A stretch of DNA of 64,000 nt, from NCBI RefSeq assembly GCF_001420995.1, contig NZ_CP012184.1, positions 2,650,501-2,714,500 on the forward strand, given 5' to 3'. Positions 32,333 to 40,221 of this stretch are shown here, piece after piece. Numbering within the stretch: the first letter of the stretch is position 1; each line of letters opens with the position of its first letter. A model generated the notes under the pieces. That model was given only the letters and a program-made list of their open reading frames with translations. It was not told the origin of the DNA and did not search any database. The DNA comes from Pseudonocardia sp. EC080619-01 (GTDB lineage Bacteria; Actinomycetota; Actinomycetes; Mycobacteriales; Pseudonocardiaceae). Position numbers and translations under genes: made by a program.

Positions 32333-33201
32333 GCGCACCCGTCGTGCTGGACGGCGTCACCCGCCGCTACGGCGGCACCGTCGCCCTCGACGGCGTCGAC
32401 CTCGTCCTGGAGGCCGGCAGCCTCACCGGGCTGCTCGGCCCGAACGGGGCGGGCAAGTCGACGCTGGTCAACCTCGTCTCCGGGCTGCGCCGGGCGGACT
32501 CCGGCACGGTGCGGCTGTTCGGCGGCGACCCGCGGGTGGCGGCGAACCGCGTCGCGCTCGGGACGACCCCGCAGCAGACCGGCCTGCCGGAGACACTGCG
32601 GGTCGGCGAGATCGTCCGGTTCGTCTCCGAGCACTTCCCGGACCCGGTCCCGGCCGGGGAGCTCCTCGCCCGTTTCGGTCTCGACGGGCTGGAGCGCCGT
32701 CAGTCGGGCGGACTGTCCGGCGGGCAGCGACGACGGCTGGCGCTCGCCCTCGCCTTCGCCGGGCGTCCCCGGCTGGTGCTGCTCGACGAGCCGACCACCG
32801 GACTCGACGTGGAGGGCAGCCGGGCCCTGTGGGACACCGTCCGCGAGTTCCACGCGGGCGGCGGCACCGTCCTGCTCACCACCCACTACCTGGACGAGAT
32901 CGAGACCCTGGCCGAACGCGTCGTCGTCCTCGCGCAGGGCCGGATCCGGGCGGACGGCGACGTCGCGGACGTCCGCGGAATGGTCCGGCGCAGCCGGGTC
33001 ACCGTGCGGGCCACCGCGCTGCCGGACCTGCCCGGCGTCGACCTCGCCGAGCGGGACGGCGACCGCTGGACCCTGCACACCGCCGACGCCGACGAGCTGG
33101 TCCGTGACCTGGTGCGGTCCGGCGCGGCGTTCGCCGATCTCGGCGTGGCACAGGCGTCGCTCGAGGACGCGTTCCTCAGCCTGACGGGAGAGACCTCGTG
33201 A
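32329..33201 (+). CDS. ABC transporter ATP-binding protein
   Basis: A 290-residue ABC-2 type ATPase from a GTG overlapping the regulator stop. Walker A is LGPNGAGKSTLVNL, the Q-loop lies in TTPQQTGLPETLRVG, the signature is GLSGGQRRRLALAL, Walker B is LVLLDEPTTGLD and the switch is LTTHYLDEIETLA. A 70-residue C-terminal extension follows, common in drug or antibiotic exporters. It works with the permease encoded next. The substrate is unknown. Confidence 0.95.
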   Translation: MSAPVVLDGVTRRYGGTVALDGVDLVLEAGSLTGLLGPNGAGKSTLVNLVSGLRRADSGTVRLFGGDPRVAANRVALGTTPQQTGLPETLRVGEIVRFVSEHFPDPVPAGELLARFGLDGLERRQSGGLSGGQRRRLALALAFAGRPRLVLLDEPTTGLDVEGSRALWDTVREFHAGGGTVLLTTHYLDEIETLAERVVVLAQGRIRADGDVADVRGMVRRSRVTVRATALPDLPGVDLAERDGDRWTLHTADADELVRDLVRSGAAFADLGVAQASLEDAFLSLTGETS

Positions 33202-33938
33202 CACTGGTCGTCGCGCACGCCCGCTACCTGGTCCTGGAGCAGCTCCGGATCCCGGTCGCGGTGCTGTCCACGGCGCTGTTCCCGGCGCTGGTGCTGGCGT
33301 TCTTCGTGCTGCCCTTCGACTGGGTCGACGACCCGGCGCAGGCGACGGTGTCGGTGGCGCAGCTGGCGTTGTTCGGCGTGCTCAGCGGGTTCCTGTTCAC
33401 CTTCGGCGTGGGCGTCGCGAACGACCGGGAGCAGCCGTGGGACCCCTACCTGCGGACGTTGCCGGCCCCGCCGACGGCCCGGATCGTCGGACGCCTGGCG
33501 GTCGGCGCGTTCTTCGCGCTGCTCGGGCTGCTGCCGGTCGTGGTGCTCGGTGCGCTGTTCACCCCGGCGTACGTCCCGCCGGGACGGCTGCTCGCCGCGG
33601 TCGGGATGCTGCTGGTCGCGGGACTGCCGTTCCTGTTCGGCGGGCTCGCGATCGGCTACTCGCTGCCGACGAAGGTCGCGCTGCCGGTCACCCAGCTCGT
33701 CTTCTTCCCGATGGCCTTCGGCGGCGGGCTGCTCATGCCCCCCGAGATCTTCCCCGCCTGGCTGCAGACGGCGTCCGCCCTGCTGCCCACGCGGGGCGCT
33801 CGCGACCTGCTGATCTGGGCGGTCGGTGGGGCCGCGCCGCTGCCACTGGCCGTCGTCGCGTTCGTCGTGTGGACCGTGGCGCTGGCGCTGCTGGCCGGCT
33901 GGGCCTACCGCCGGGACGAGGGCCGCCGGTTCCGGTGA
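33198..33938 (+). CDS. ABC transporter permease (ABC-2 type)
   Basis: A 246-residue membrane protein from a GTG overlapping the ATPase stop by 4 bp. Six membrane segments are expected, including VLSTALFPALVLAFFVLPF, LFGVLSGFLFTFGVGVAN and FALLGLLPVVVLGALF. The ABC-2 ending FPAWLQTASALLPTRGARDLL is typical. It pairs with the preceding ATPase as a small exporter. The substrate is unknown, and no self-resistance context is seen. Confidence 0.92.
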   Translation: MTLVVAHARYLVLEQLRIPVAVLSTALFPALVLAFFVLPFDWVDDPAQATVSVAQLALFGVLSGFLFTFGVGVANDREQPWDPYLRTLPAPPTARIVGRLAVGAFFALLGLLPVVVLGALFTPAYVPPGRLLAAVGMLLVAGLPFLFGGLAIGYSLPTKVALPVTQLVFFPMAFGGGLLMPPEIFPAWLQTASALLPTRGARDLLIWAVGGAAPLPLAVVAFVVWTVALALLAGWAYRRDEGRRFR

Positions 33939-33956
33939 CCCACGGCGCCTCCCGGC

Positions 33957-34559
33957 TCAGAAGTGCCGGCCGGCGAACGTGTAGCGGGTGCGGACGGTGA
34001 CCGATCCGGCGGACGTCCGGCCGTAGATCCGGAAGTGCGGCCTGCCGTGCACCGCGCGGGCCGGGACCTTGGACCGGACCGAGCCGTAGGCCGCGACCAG
34101 GCCGTCGACGTCGGCCGTCGCGTTCTCCGGGACGAGCAGGCGGGCCGACCCGGCCCCCAGCGCCAGCTCGATCTCGACGACCGGCTCCGGCAGCTCCGTG
34201 TCGCAGAAGTCGAGCAGGACCGAGCCGATCGAGCTCTGCACACGCAGCCGGGACGGCACCCGCCAGTCCCCGCGCCGCTTGAGCCCGCTGACGCCGACGC
34301 GCAGCACGGTCGGCGGGCCGACCGGCGTGGCGAGGACGTCGGCGCTCAGGTCCAGCGGATCACCGGGGAGGTCGGACAGCACCGGTGTCAGGTCGGAGCC
34401 GAACCGGGCGGCGTAGACCGTGGTGAGACGCTCCTGCAGCTCGTCGACGGAGATGCGGCCCTCCGCCATCGCCCGGTTCAGGCGCTCCGCGGCACGCTCG
34501 CGGTCGGCGTCCGAGATCCTGATCTCGCGCCGCTCACCGGGAAGCCGCGGGCTGGTCAC
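33957..34559 (-). CDS. DUF1707 and LiaF-like C-terminal domain protein
   Basis: A 200-residue cytoplasmic protein from a GTG at 34559. DUF1707 occupies residues 11-65 (IRISDADRERAAERLNRAMA, GRISVDELQERLTTVYAARF, LSDLPGD). The C-terminal half is beta-rich with Gly-turn repeats (VQSSIGSVLLDF, IELALGAGSARLLVPENA, GYSTSAGSVTVRT-like end) resembling the LiaF envelope-stress domain. No membrane segment is seen. Its likely role is in envelope-stress signalling, inferred from family resemblance. It lies 20 bp downstream of the GT-C-like gene stop on the same strand. Confidence 0.85.
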   Translation of the reverse strand: MTSPRLPGERREIRISDADRERAAERLNRAMAEGRISVDELQERLTTVYAARFGSDLTPVLSDLPGDPLDLSADVLATPVGPPTVLRVGVSGLKRRGDWRVPSRLRVQSSIGSVLLDFCDTELPEPVVEIELALGAGSARLLVPENATADVDGLVAAYGSVRSKVPARAVHGRPHFRIYGRTSAGSVTVRTRYTFAGRHF

Positions 34560-34579
34560 GTGTCCAGGGTAAACGGCAC

Positions 34580-36262
34580 CTAGCCGGCCGGTGCGCTCAC
34601 CGGCAACCGGAACAGCCACACCCCACCGTCGAAGCGGCCGGGGTCGCCGGTGACGCGCCGCGTCCACTCCACGACCCGGGCGTCGTCGCCGCCCTCGGCG
34701 GACCGGCCCGGCACGACGGCCACCGCGGTGATCCCGAGCGTGCGGAGCTCCCGGTGGGCCTGCGCGGTGTAGTCGTCGCTCGGGTCGTTCTTCCCGTCGG
34801 CGACCCACTGCGCGCCGACCTGGTAGCGGTTCCACCGGGACTGGATGACGACGTCGTCGTCCGGGTCGGAGGCGATGAAGTAGCCGCCGCGGATCCGGAA
34901 GTCCGGCCCCGACGCGGCCTGCCAGCGCAGGCCCTGCGCGCCGTCGTCCCAGGTGGCGGTGATCCGCGGGTAGATCTCGACGACGTCGGCGGGCCCCAGC
35001 CCTCCGGCGCCCGTGGTGAAAAACTCCGGGACCGGCGCCGGGCGCACCTCCTGCGCGTCCGCCGGCAGCCAGCTGACCAGCGCGAACCCGGTCAACGCGA
35101 GCGCGCCGAAGGCGGTCGCGGGTGGTGCGGTCGGCATCCGGTCGATCCACATCGCGACGACGACGGCGACGCACAGCACCGTCACGACCTGGATCCGGAC
35201 CGGCTCGATCTCCGACAGCAGGGGGACGTCGGCGAACGCGAGCCACGGCAACGGCACCCCGGTCTCGGACCCCAGCAGCACGACGCCGGTACCCAGCGAC
35301 GCGAGCCAGGCGAGCGCGCCGAGCCCGGCGGCCACCCGCAACGCCGTCGAGCGGATCACCAGGACGGCGACGACGACGAGCGCCAGCATCGCGACGCCGA
35401 CGTAGCCGCCCTGCTCACCGATGTGCCCGGCGAGCGACTCCCCCGCGCTGTCCGGGAGCGGCCGGAACGCCGTCATCCGGGTCGGGACCAGCACGTTCGC
35501 CAGGTCCGCACCGGTCGCGTGCACGTTGCGGATCGCGGAGCGCGGCCGGTTCGGCCCGGCCAGCACGAGGTGGATCGGGTAGGCGCCGAGCGCGCCGAAC
35601 ACGACCACGCAGGCGACGCCCGCCCGCAGCAGCCCCGGCAGGTGTGCGGGCACCCGGCGGGGGAACCGCAGCGCCAGCACGATCGCGGTGAGCACCAGGA
35701 AGATGACGCCGACGGCGAGGGTCTGGGTGTAGAGGAGGAGCTGGCCGAGCAGGGCGAGCCCGGTCAGCCCGCCGACCAGCCACGGCCGCCGCAGGGGCCC
35801 CCGCCCGAAGAGATGGTGCGCGATCAGCAGGAGCAGCGGCGGCAGCACCGACCACGTGAGGTTGAGGTGCCCGGCGATGGCGTGGGCGAGATGGAACGGC
35901 GAGAACGCGTAGAGCGCACCGGCGGTCCCCCGGGCGACCCAGCCCCGGATCCCGGACGAGGTGACGAACGGTCCGAGCGCCGCGACCAGCAGCAGGCCCG
36001 ACACGACAGGGCCGAGCACGATGCCCACGTTGAACGCGGTGACCGACCCCGCGATGACGGTGACGGGCGCCAGCAGCGCGGCGAGCAGCGGCACCGCGGT
36101 GTTCCACAGCGCGTTCAGCCCGTGCGGCCAGTGCATCCAGTCGGTGACCAGCGGGTTCGCGCCGTTCCCGACCGCGAACGGGAACCAGTTGAGCCACCAG
36201 GCGAACATGTCGGCGTCGGCGTTGACGTGGCCGGCGAGCAGGCCGGACGGGTCGGCGAGCAC
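34580..36262 (-). CDS. GT-C-like polytopic membrane protein, probable 5' frameshift
   Basis: The open frame from the GTG at 36262 gives 560 residues with about ten membrane segments and an extracytoplasmic C-terminal domain. The first loop ADADMFAWWLNWFPFAVGNG has the acidic residue expected at a GT-C catalytic site, and TDWMHWPHGLNALWNTAVPL resembles PMT-type enzymes. It probably transfers a sugar from a lipid donor outside the cell. Upstream the same frame still encodes a convincing first membrane helix (GTYVLLGIGLAYLLVSLWLQ) but has no start codon before a stop. A GTG at 36408 (VLDEREA) fits if one C is added to the six-C run at 36384-36389. Confidence 0.78.
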   Translation of the reverse strand: MLADPSGLLAGHVNADADMFAWWLNWFPFAVGNGANPLVTDWMHWPHGLNALWNTAVPLLAALLAPVTVIAGSVTAFNVGIVLGPVVSGLLLVAALGPFVTSSGIRGWVARGTAGALYAFSPFHLAHAIAGHLNLTWSVLPPLLLLIAHHLFGRGPLRRPWLVGGLTGLALLGQLLLYTQTLAVGVIFLVLTAIVLALRFPRRVPAHLPGLLRAGVACVVVFGALGAYPIHLVLAGPNRPRSAIRNVHATGADLANVLVPTRMTAFRPLPDSAGESLAGHIGEQGGYVGVAMLALVVVAVLVIRSTALRVAAGLGALAWLASLGTGVVLLGSETGVPLPWLAFADVPLLSEIEPVRIQVVTVLCVAVVVAMWIDRMPTAPPATAFGALALTGFALVSWLPADAQEVRPAPVPEFFTTGAGGLGPADVVEIYPRITATWDDGAQGLRWQAASGPDFRIRGGYFIASDPDDDVVIQSRWNRYQVGAQWVADGKNDPSDDYTAQAHRELRTLGITAVAVVPGRSAEGGDDARVVEWTRRVTGDPGRFDGGVWLFRLPVSAPAG

Positions 36263-36426
36263 CCGGCGCTGCAGCCACAGTGAGACCAGCAGGTACGCGA
36301 TCCCGAGCAGGACGTACGTGCCCGCGACAGCGGCCGCGGCCGCGGCGACGGCAGCGGGATGCGGGCGTGCCGGGGCCCGGGCCGGGGGGCCTCCCGCTCG
36401 TCCAGCACGCGATCAGTGTGGCGCTT

Positions 36427-36480
36427 CGCGCTCGTGAGTGGTTATCGCGGTCCGGACCACGGTAACCACTCACGAGCGCG
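36427..36480. repeat. Long intergenic palindrome CTCGTGAGTGGTTA...TAACCACTCACGAG
   Basis: Perfect 17-bp arms (36428-36444 and 36463-36479, GCGCTCGTGAGTGGTTA and its complement) surround an inner self-complementary GGTCCGGACC. It lies between the divergent GT-C-like and dprE1 genes, about 30 bp before dprE1. It shares CGTGAGTG/CACTCACG arms with the palindrome at 21984-22027. Confidence 0.85.
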
Positions 36481-36508
36481 GAGCGCCCTCTCGGTAGCCT
36501 GGGCGGCG

Positions 36509-37915
36509 ATGACGGACACGACCGTTCCCACCAGCATCAGGACCGACGCCCCGGCGCGCCGGACCGCGTCCCTGCACGGCTGGGGACGGACCGCACCCAC
36601 GCTCGCGCAGCTCGTCACCCCGCGCGGCGCCGAGGACGTCGCCGAGGCGGTTCGCACCGCAGGCGACCGCGGGATCATCGCCCGCGGCCTCGGCCGCTCG
36701 TACGGTGATCCCGCGCAGAACGCGGGCGGTGTCGTCCTGGACATGCCCGGGATGAACCGGATCCACGCGATCGACGAGGGCTCCGGCGTCGCCGACGTCG
36801 ACGCCGGCGTCTCGCTCGACCAGCTGATGCGGGCCGCGCTGCCGCTGGGGCTGTGGGTCCCGGTGCTGCCCGGCACCCGCCAGGTCACGATCGGCGGCGC
36901 GATCGGTGCCGACGTGCACGGCAAGAACCACCACACCAAGGGCAGCTTCGGCAACCACGTCGAGTGGCTGCAGCTGGTGACCGCCGACGGCTCGGTGAAG
37001 GAGCTGACCCCGGACGGTCCCGAGAAGGACCTGTTCTGGGCGACCGTCGGCGGCATGGGCCTGACCGGCGTCGTCGTGCGGGCGAAGGTGCGGCTGCACC
37101 GCACCGAGTCGGCGTACTTCGTGGTCGACACCGACCGCACCGACGATCTCGACGGCCTGCTGGAGCTGCTCACCGACGGCTCCGACGACACCTACGGCTA
37201 CTCCGCCGCCTGGTTCGACACCACCGCCACCGGGGCGCGGACGGGCCGCTCGGTCCTCACCCGCGGCTCGCTGGCGACCGTCGACCAGCTCCCGGAGAAG
37301 CTGCGCGCCGAGCCGCTGAAGTTCGACGCCCCGCAGCTGCTGACCTTCCCCGACGTCTTCCCGAACGGGCTGGCCAACAAGCTGTCGCTGACCGCGTTCA
37401 GCGAGCTCTGGTTCCGCAAGGCCCCGCGCCGCCAGCGCGGCGCCGTGCAGAACATCACCGCCTTCTACCAGGTGCTCGACCTCTTCGGTGAGTGGAACCG
37501 GATCTTCGGTTCGAAGGGCTTCCTGCAGTACCAGTTCGTCGTCCCGATGGGCGAGGAGGCCGCGCTGCGCCGGATCGTCGAGCGCATCACGCGGTCCCCG
37601 CACAAGTCCGGGCTGAACGTGTTCAAGCGGTTCGGCGACGGCAACGACGCGCCGCTGTCCTTCCCCACCAAGGGCTGGACGATCACCGTCGACTTCCCGA
37701 TCGCGCCCGGCCTGTCCCGGTTCTGCACCGAGCTCGACGAGCTGGTGCTCGCCGCGGGCGGCCGCCTGTACCTGGCCAAGGAGTCGCGGACCTCGCCGGA
37801 GGCGTTCGCCGCCGGCTACCCGCGGTTCGACGAGTGGAAGGCGATCCGCGACGCCGCCGACCCGGCGGGCGTCTTCGCCTCCGACATGTCCCGCCGCCTC
37901 TCCCTCGCACTCTGA
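36509..37915 (+). CDS. dprE1: Decaprenylphosphoryl-beta-D-ribose 2'-oxidase DprE1
   Basis: FAD-dependent oxidase converting decaprenyl-phospho-ribose to the 2-keto form, the first step of epimerisation to the arabinose donor; periplasmic-side enzyme in mycobacteria. It has 468 residues. FAD-binding features are GIIARGLGRSYGDPAQNAGG and GTRQVTIGGAIGADVHGKNH, with VGGMGLTGVVVRAKV following. The active-site Lys is in LYLAKESR. The position of the benzothiazinone-target Cys387 of M. tuberculosis (context GW-x-x-C-V-DFP) is Thr393 here (GWTITVDFPI). dprE2 follows after 16 bp. Confidence 0.96.
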   Translation: MTDTTVPTSIRTDAPARRTASLHGWGRTAPTLAQLVTPRGAEDVAEAVRTAGDRGIIARGLGRSYGDPAQNAGGVVLDMPGMNRIHAIDEGSGVADVDAGVSLDQLMRAALPLGLWVPVLPGTRQVTIGGAIGADVHGKNHHTKGSFGNHVEWLQLVTADGSVKELTPDGPEKDLFWATVGGMGLTGVVVRAKVRLHRTESAYFVVDTDRTDDLDGLLELLTDGSDDTYGYSAAWFDTTATGARTGRSVLTRGSLATVDQLPEKLRAEPLKFDAPQLLTFPDVFPNGLANKLSLTAFSELWFRKAPRRQRGAVQNITAFYQVLDLFGEWNRIFGSKGFLQYQFVVPMGEEAALRRIVERITRSPHKSGLNVFKRFGDGNDAPLSFPTKGWTITVDFPIAPGLSRFCTELDELVLAAGGRLYLAKESRTSPEAFAAGYPRFDEWKAIRDAADPAGVFASDMSRRLSLAL

Positions 37916-37931
37916 GTCTGGAGCTCCCCAC

Positions 37932-38687
37932 ATGATCGACGCCGTCGGCAACCCGCAGAGCATCCTGCTGCTCGGCGGGACCTCCGAGATCGGCCTCGCC
38001 ACGGTCCGTGCGTTCGCCGCGGACCGCCCGCTGCGGGTCGTGCTGGCCGCCCGTCCCGGGCCCCGCCTCGACGCGGCCCGCACCGAGCTCGAGGAGCTCG
38101 GCTGCGGGGTCGAGACCGTCGAGTTCGACGCCGCGAAGATCGAGACCCACGCGGAGGTCGTGACGAAGGCCTTCGCCGGCGGGGACATCGACGTCGCCGT
38201 CGTCGCGTTCGGCCTGCTCGGGGACAACGAGCGCGGCTGGACCGACGTCGAGCACGCCGTCGAGCTGGCCCAGGTCAACTACACCGCCACCGTGTCGACC
38301 GGCGTCGCGCTGGCCGAGCGGTTCCGCGAGCAGGGCCACGGCTCGATCGTCGCGATCTCCTCGGTCGCCGGTGAGCGGGCCCGGCGCTCGAACTTCGTCT
38401 ACGGCTCGACCAAGGCCGGGATGGACGCGTTCTACACCGGCCTGACCGAGGCGCTGCGCGAGTTCGGCGTGACCGTCACGATCGTCCGGCCCGGCTTCGT
38501 CCACTCGAAGATGACCGAGGGGCTCGACCCGGCGCCGCTCGCGACCACCCCGCAGGCGGTCGGCGACGTCATCGTCGACGCGGTGCGCAACCGCAAGGAG
38601 CTGGTCTGGGCACCGGCCCCGATGCGGTTCGTGATGAGCGCCCTGCGGCACGTCCCGCGCCCGATCTTCCGCAAGCTGCCGATCTGA
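37932..38687 (+). CDS. dprE2: Decaprenylphosphoryl-2-keto-ribose reductase DprE2
   Basis: Short-chain dehydrogenase of 251 residues that reduces the DprE1 product to decaprenyl-phospho-arabinose with NADH. The cofactor motif is LLLGGTSEIGLATVRAF (residues 12-28). Catalytic Ser is in IVAISSVAGERARRSNFVYG, and Tyr/Lys are in VYGSTKAGMDAF. The C-terminal end HVPRPIFRKLPI is typical of the family. It is cotranscribed with dprE1. No strong hairpin is seen in the 18 bp before the convergent nitroreductase stop. Confidence 0.95.
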   Translation: MIDAVGNPQSILLLGGTSEIGLATVRAFAADRPLRVVLAARPGPRLDAARTELEELGCGVETVEFDAAKIETHAEVVTKAFAGGDIDVAVVAFGLLGDNERGWTDVEHAVELAQVNYTATVSTGVALAERFREQGHGSIVAISSVAGERARRSNFVYGSTKAGMDAFYTGLTEALREFGVTVTIVRPGFVHSKMTEGLDPAPLATTPQAVGDVIVDAVRNRKELVWAPAPMRFVMSALRHVPRPIFRKLPI

Positions 38688-38705
38688 CGCGGGACGCGCG
38701 GCGGC

Positions 38706-39356
38706 TCACCAGCCGTCGACGTGCAGGACCGTGTCCAGCGGCTGCCGCTTCGCGGGCTTGAAGGTGTCGCCGGTGTAGTACGCGACGGGCAGCAGCACGC
38801 CCTGGCGGACGTCCGTCGGCACACCGAGCAGCTCCGAGATCTCCTTCTCGTACTGCAGGTGCAGGGTGGTCCAGGCGCTGCCCAGCCCGCGGGCGCGCAG
38901 CGCGATCTGCAGGCTCCACGCGGCGGGCAGCAGCGAGCCCCACAGCCCGGCCTGGTTGCTCGCCGGCAGGTCCGCCGAGGCCTTCAGCGCGCCGATGACC
39001 AGGACCGGGACGTCGCTCATCCGCTCCGCGAGGTACAGCGCGCTGTCCGCGACGCGGTTCTGGGTGGCGTCCCGGTCGGCGTCGCCCGAGGTCCTGTTGG
39101 TCGGGTACGCCGAGGAGTTGCGGTAGGCCATGAAGGCCTGCCGGTAGTACTCGCCGACCGCCTTGCGCTTCTCCGGGTCGGTGATCACCAGCCAGTGCCA
39201 CCCCTGCTGGTTCGACCCGCTCGGGGCCTGCAGCGCGACCTCGAGGCTCTCCCGGACCACGTCCATCGGGACCGGCCGGTCCAGGTCGAGGCGCTTGCGC
39301 ACCGAGCGGGTGGTGGTCAGCAGTTCGTCGGGGCCCAGGTCCAGAACGTCGGTCAT
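38706..39356 (-). CDS. Nitroreductase family protein
   Basis: FMN-dependent flavoprotein of 216 residues starting MTDVLDLGPDELLTTTRSVR. The FMN-binding start TTTRSVRKRLDLDRPVP and QAPSGSNQQGWHWLVITDPE are characteristic. The C-terminal stretch LGVPTDVRQGVLLPVAYYTG is the usual last FMN contact. It could reduce nitro compounds, quinones or an unknown metabolite. The methyltransferase-like gene lies 23 bp upstream on the same strand. Confidence 0.92.
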   Translation of the reverse strand: MTDVLDLGPDELLTTTRSVRKRLDLDRPVPMDVVRESLEVALQAPSGSNQQGWHWLVITDPEKRKAVGEYYRQAFMAYRNSSAYPTNRTSGDADRDATQNRVADSALYLAERMSDVPVLVIGALKASADLPASNQAGLWGSLLPAAWSLQIALRARGLGSAWTTLHLQYEKEISELLGVPTDVRQGVLLPVAYYTGDTFKPAKRQPLDTVLHVDGW

Positions 39357-39379
39357 ACCCGCATCCTGCCCCGCACACC

Positions 39380-40057
39380 TCACTCCGGCCTGCGGGCCAC
39401 CAGGACGGCGTGCTCGCCGGCTCCCGCGTCGAGGGTCAGCCGCCCCGACGAGCGCTGCGCACGGGCCGGCGCGGTACGCGGGTCGAGCAGGGCGGGGACG
39501 CCGCCGTAGGGACCTCCGGTCAGGCCGTCCGATCCCTCGCGGACGATCTCGAACCCGTGCGTGACGAGGATCTCCCGGATCCGTACGTGCCCGCGCGGGA
39601 CGCGCGGCGGCACCCAGCGGGCCCCGGTGAGCTCCCGTCCGCGGCCCTCCGCGTCGGTCGCGACGACGAGGACGTGGCCGCCCGGCTCGAGCGCCCGGAA
39701 CCAGCCACGGGGGCCGGTGTCGGATCCGAGGGCGGAGTCCGGTGTCCGGTCCAGCACCCCGACCGCGGTGAGCGACGGCAGCGGGCCGGGCAGGTCGTCG
39801 ACGCGGCGGTGGACCGGGCAGCCGGGGGCGCCCGCGCGCATGGCGGCCGCCTCCTCGTCGGACCCGGCGAGGCCGGACACGGGGCCGAACCGCGCGAGCC
39901 CGGCCAGCAGCAGCCCACCGGCGCCGGCGACGTCCAGGTAGGGGCCGCGGCCCAGGTACAGCCGGACCAGGCGCAGGTACCACTGGCGGGACGCCTTGTC
40001 CGGCGGCGCCGGGGTGGGGTCCGGCAGGGCGTCGCGCGGCGGGGTCGTGGGGATCAT
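39380..40057 (-). CDS. Class I methyltransferase-like protein
   Basis: A 225-residue protein from an ATG at 40057. The region WYLRLVRLYLGRGPYLDVAG, then AGGLLLAGLARFGPVSGLAG, corresponds to motif I and the following helix, but the usual GxGxG is reduced to AGAGG. GVLDRTPDSALGSDTGPRGW and FRALEPGGHVLVVATDAEG resemble later methyltransferase strands. SAM binding is likely but not certain. It is transcribed in the same direction as the acyltransferase, 164 bp away. Confidence 0.7.
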   Translation of the reverse strand: MIPTTPPRDALPDPTPAPPDKASRQWYLRLVRLYLGRGPYLDVAGAGGLLLAGLARFGPVSGLAGSDEEAAAMRAGAPGCPVHRRVDDLPGPLPSLTAVGVLDRTPDSALGSDTGPRGWFRALEPGGHVLVVATDAEGRGRELTGARWVPPRVPRGHVRIREILVTHGFEIVREGSDGLTGGPYGGVPALLDPRTAPARAQRSSGRLTLDAGAGEHAVLVARRPE

Positions 40058-40152
40058 CGGTCCACAGGGGTCTCGGCGACGGTGGTCGCCGCCATTCTCA
40101 CCCGTCGCGACCGGTCGCGGCGCCGTACCCCGGCCCCCGACGCGGCCGTGCG

Positions 40153-40174
40153 CCGGACCGCGGCGGCGGTCCGG
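40153..40174 (-). terminator. Hairpin after the acyltransferase gene
   Basis: Arms CCGGACCGC (40153-40161) and GCGGTCCGG (40166-40174) with loop GGCG, 48 bp past the acyltransferase stop in its reading direction. A plausible terminator; no U-tract. Confidence 0.5.
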
Positions 40175-40221
40175 GGCACGGCCGGTGTCTCCCGCTCCCG
40201 AGCGGAGGTCGTGCGGGCCGG

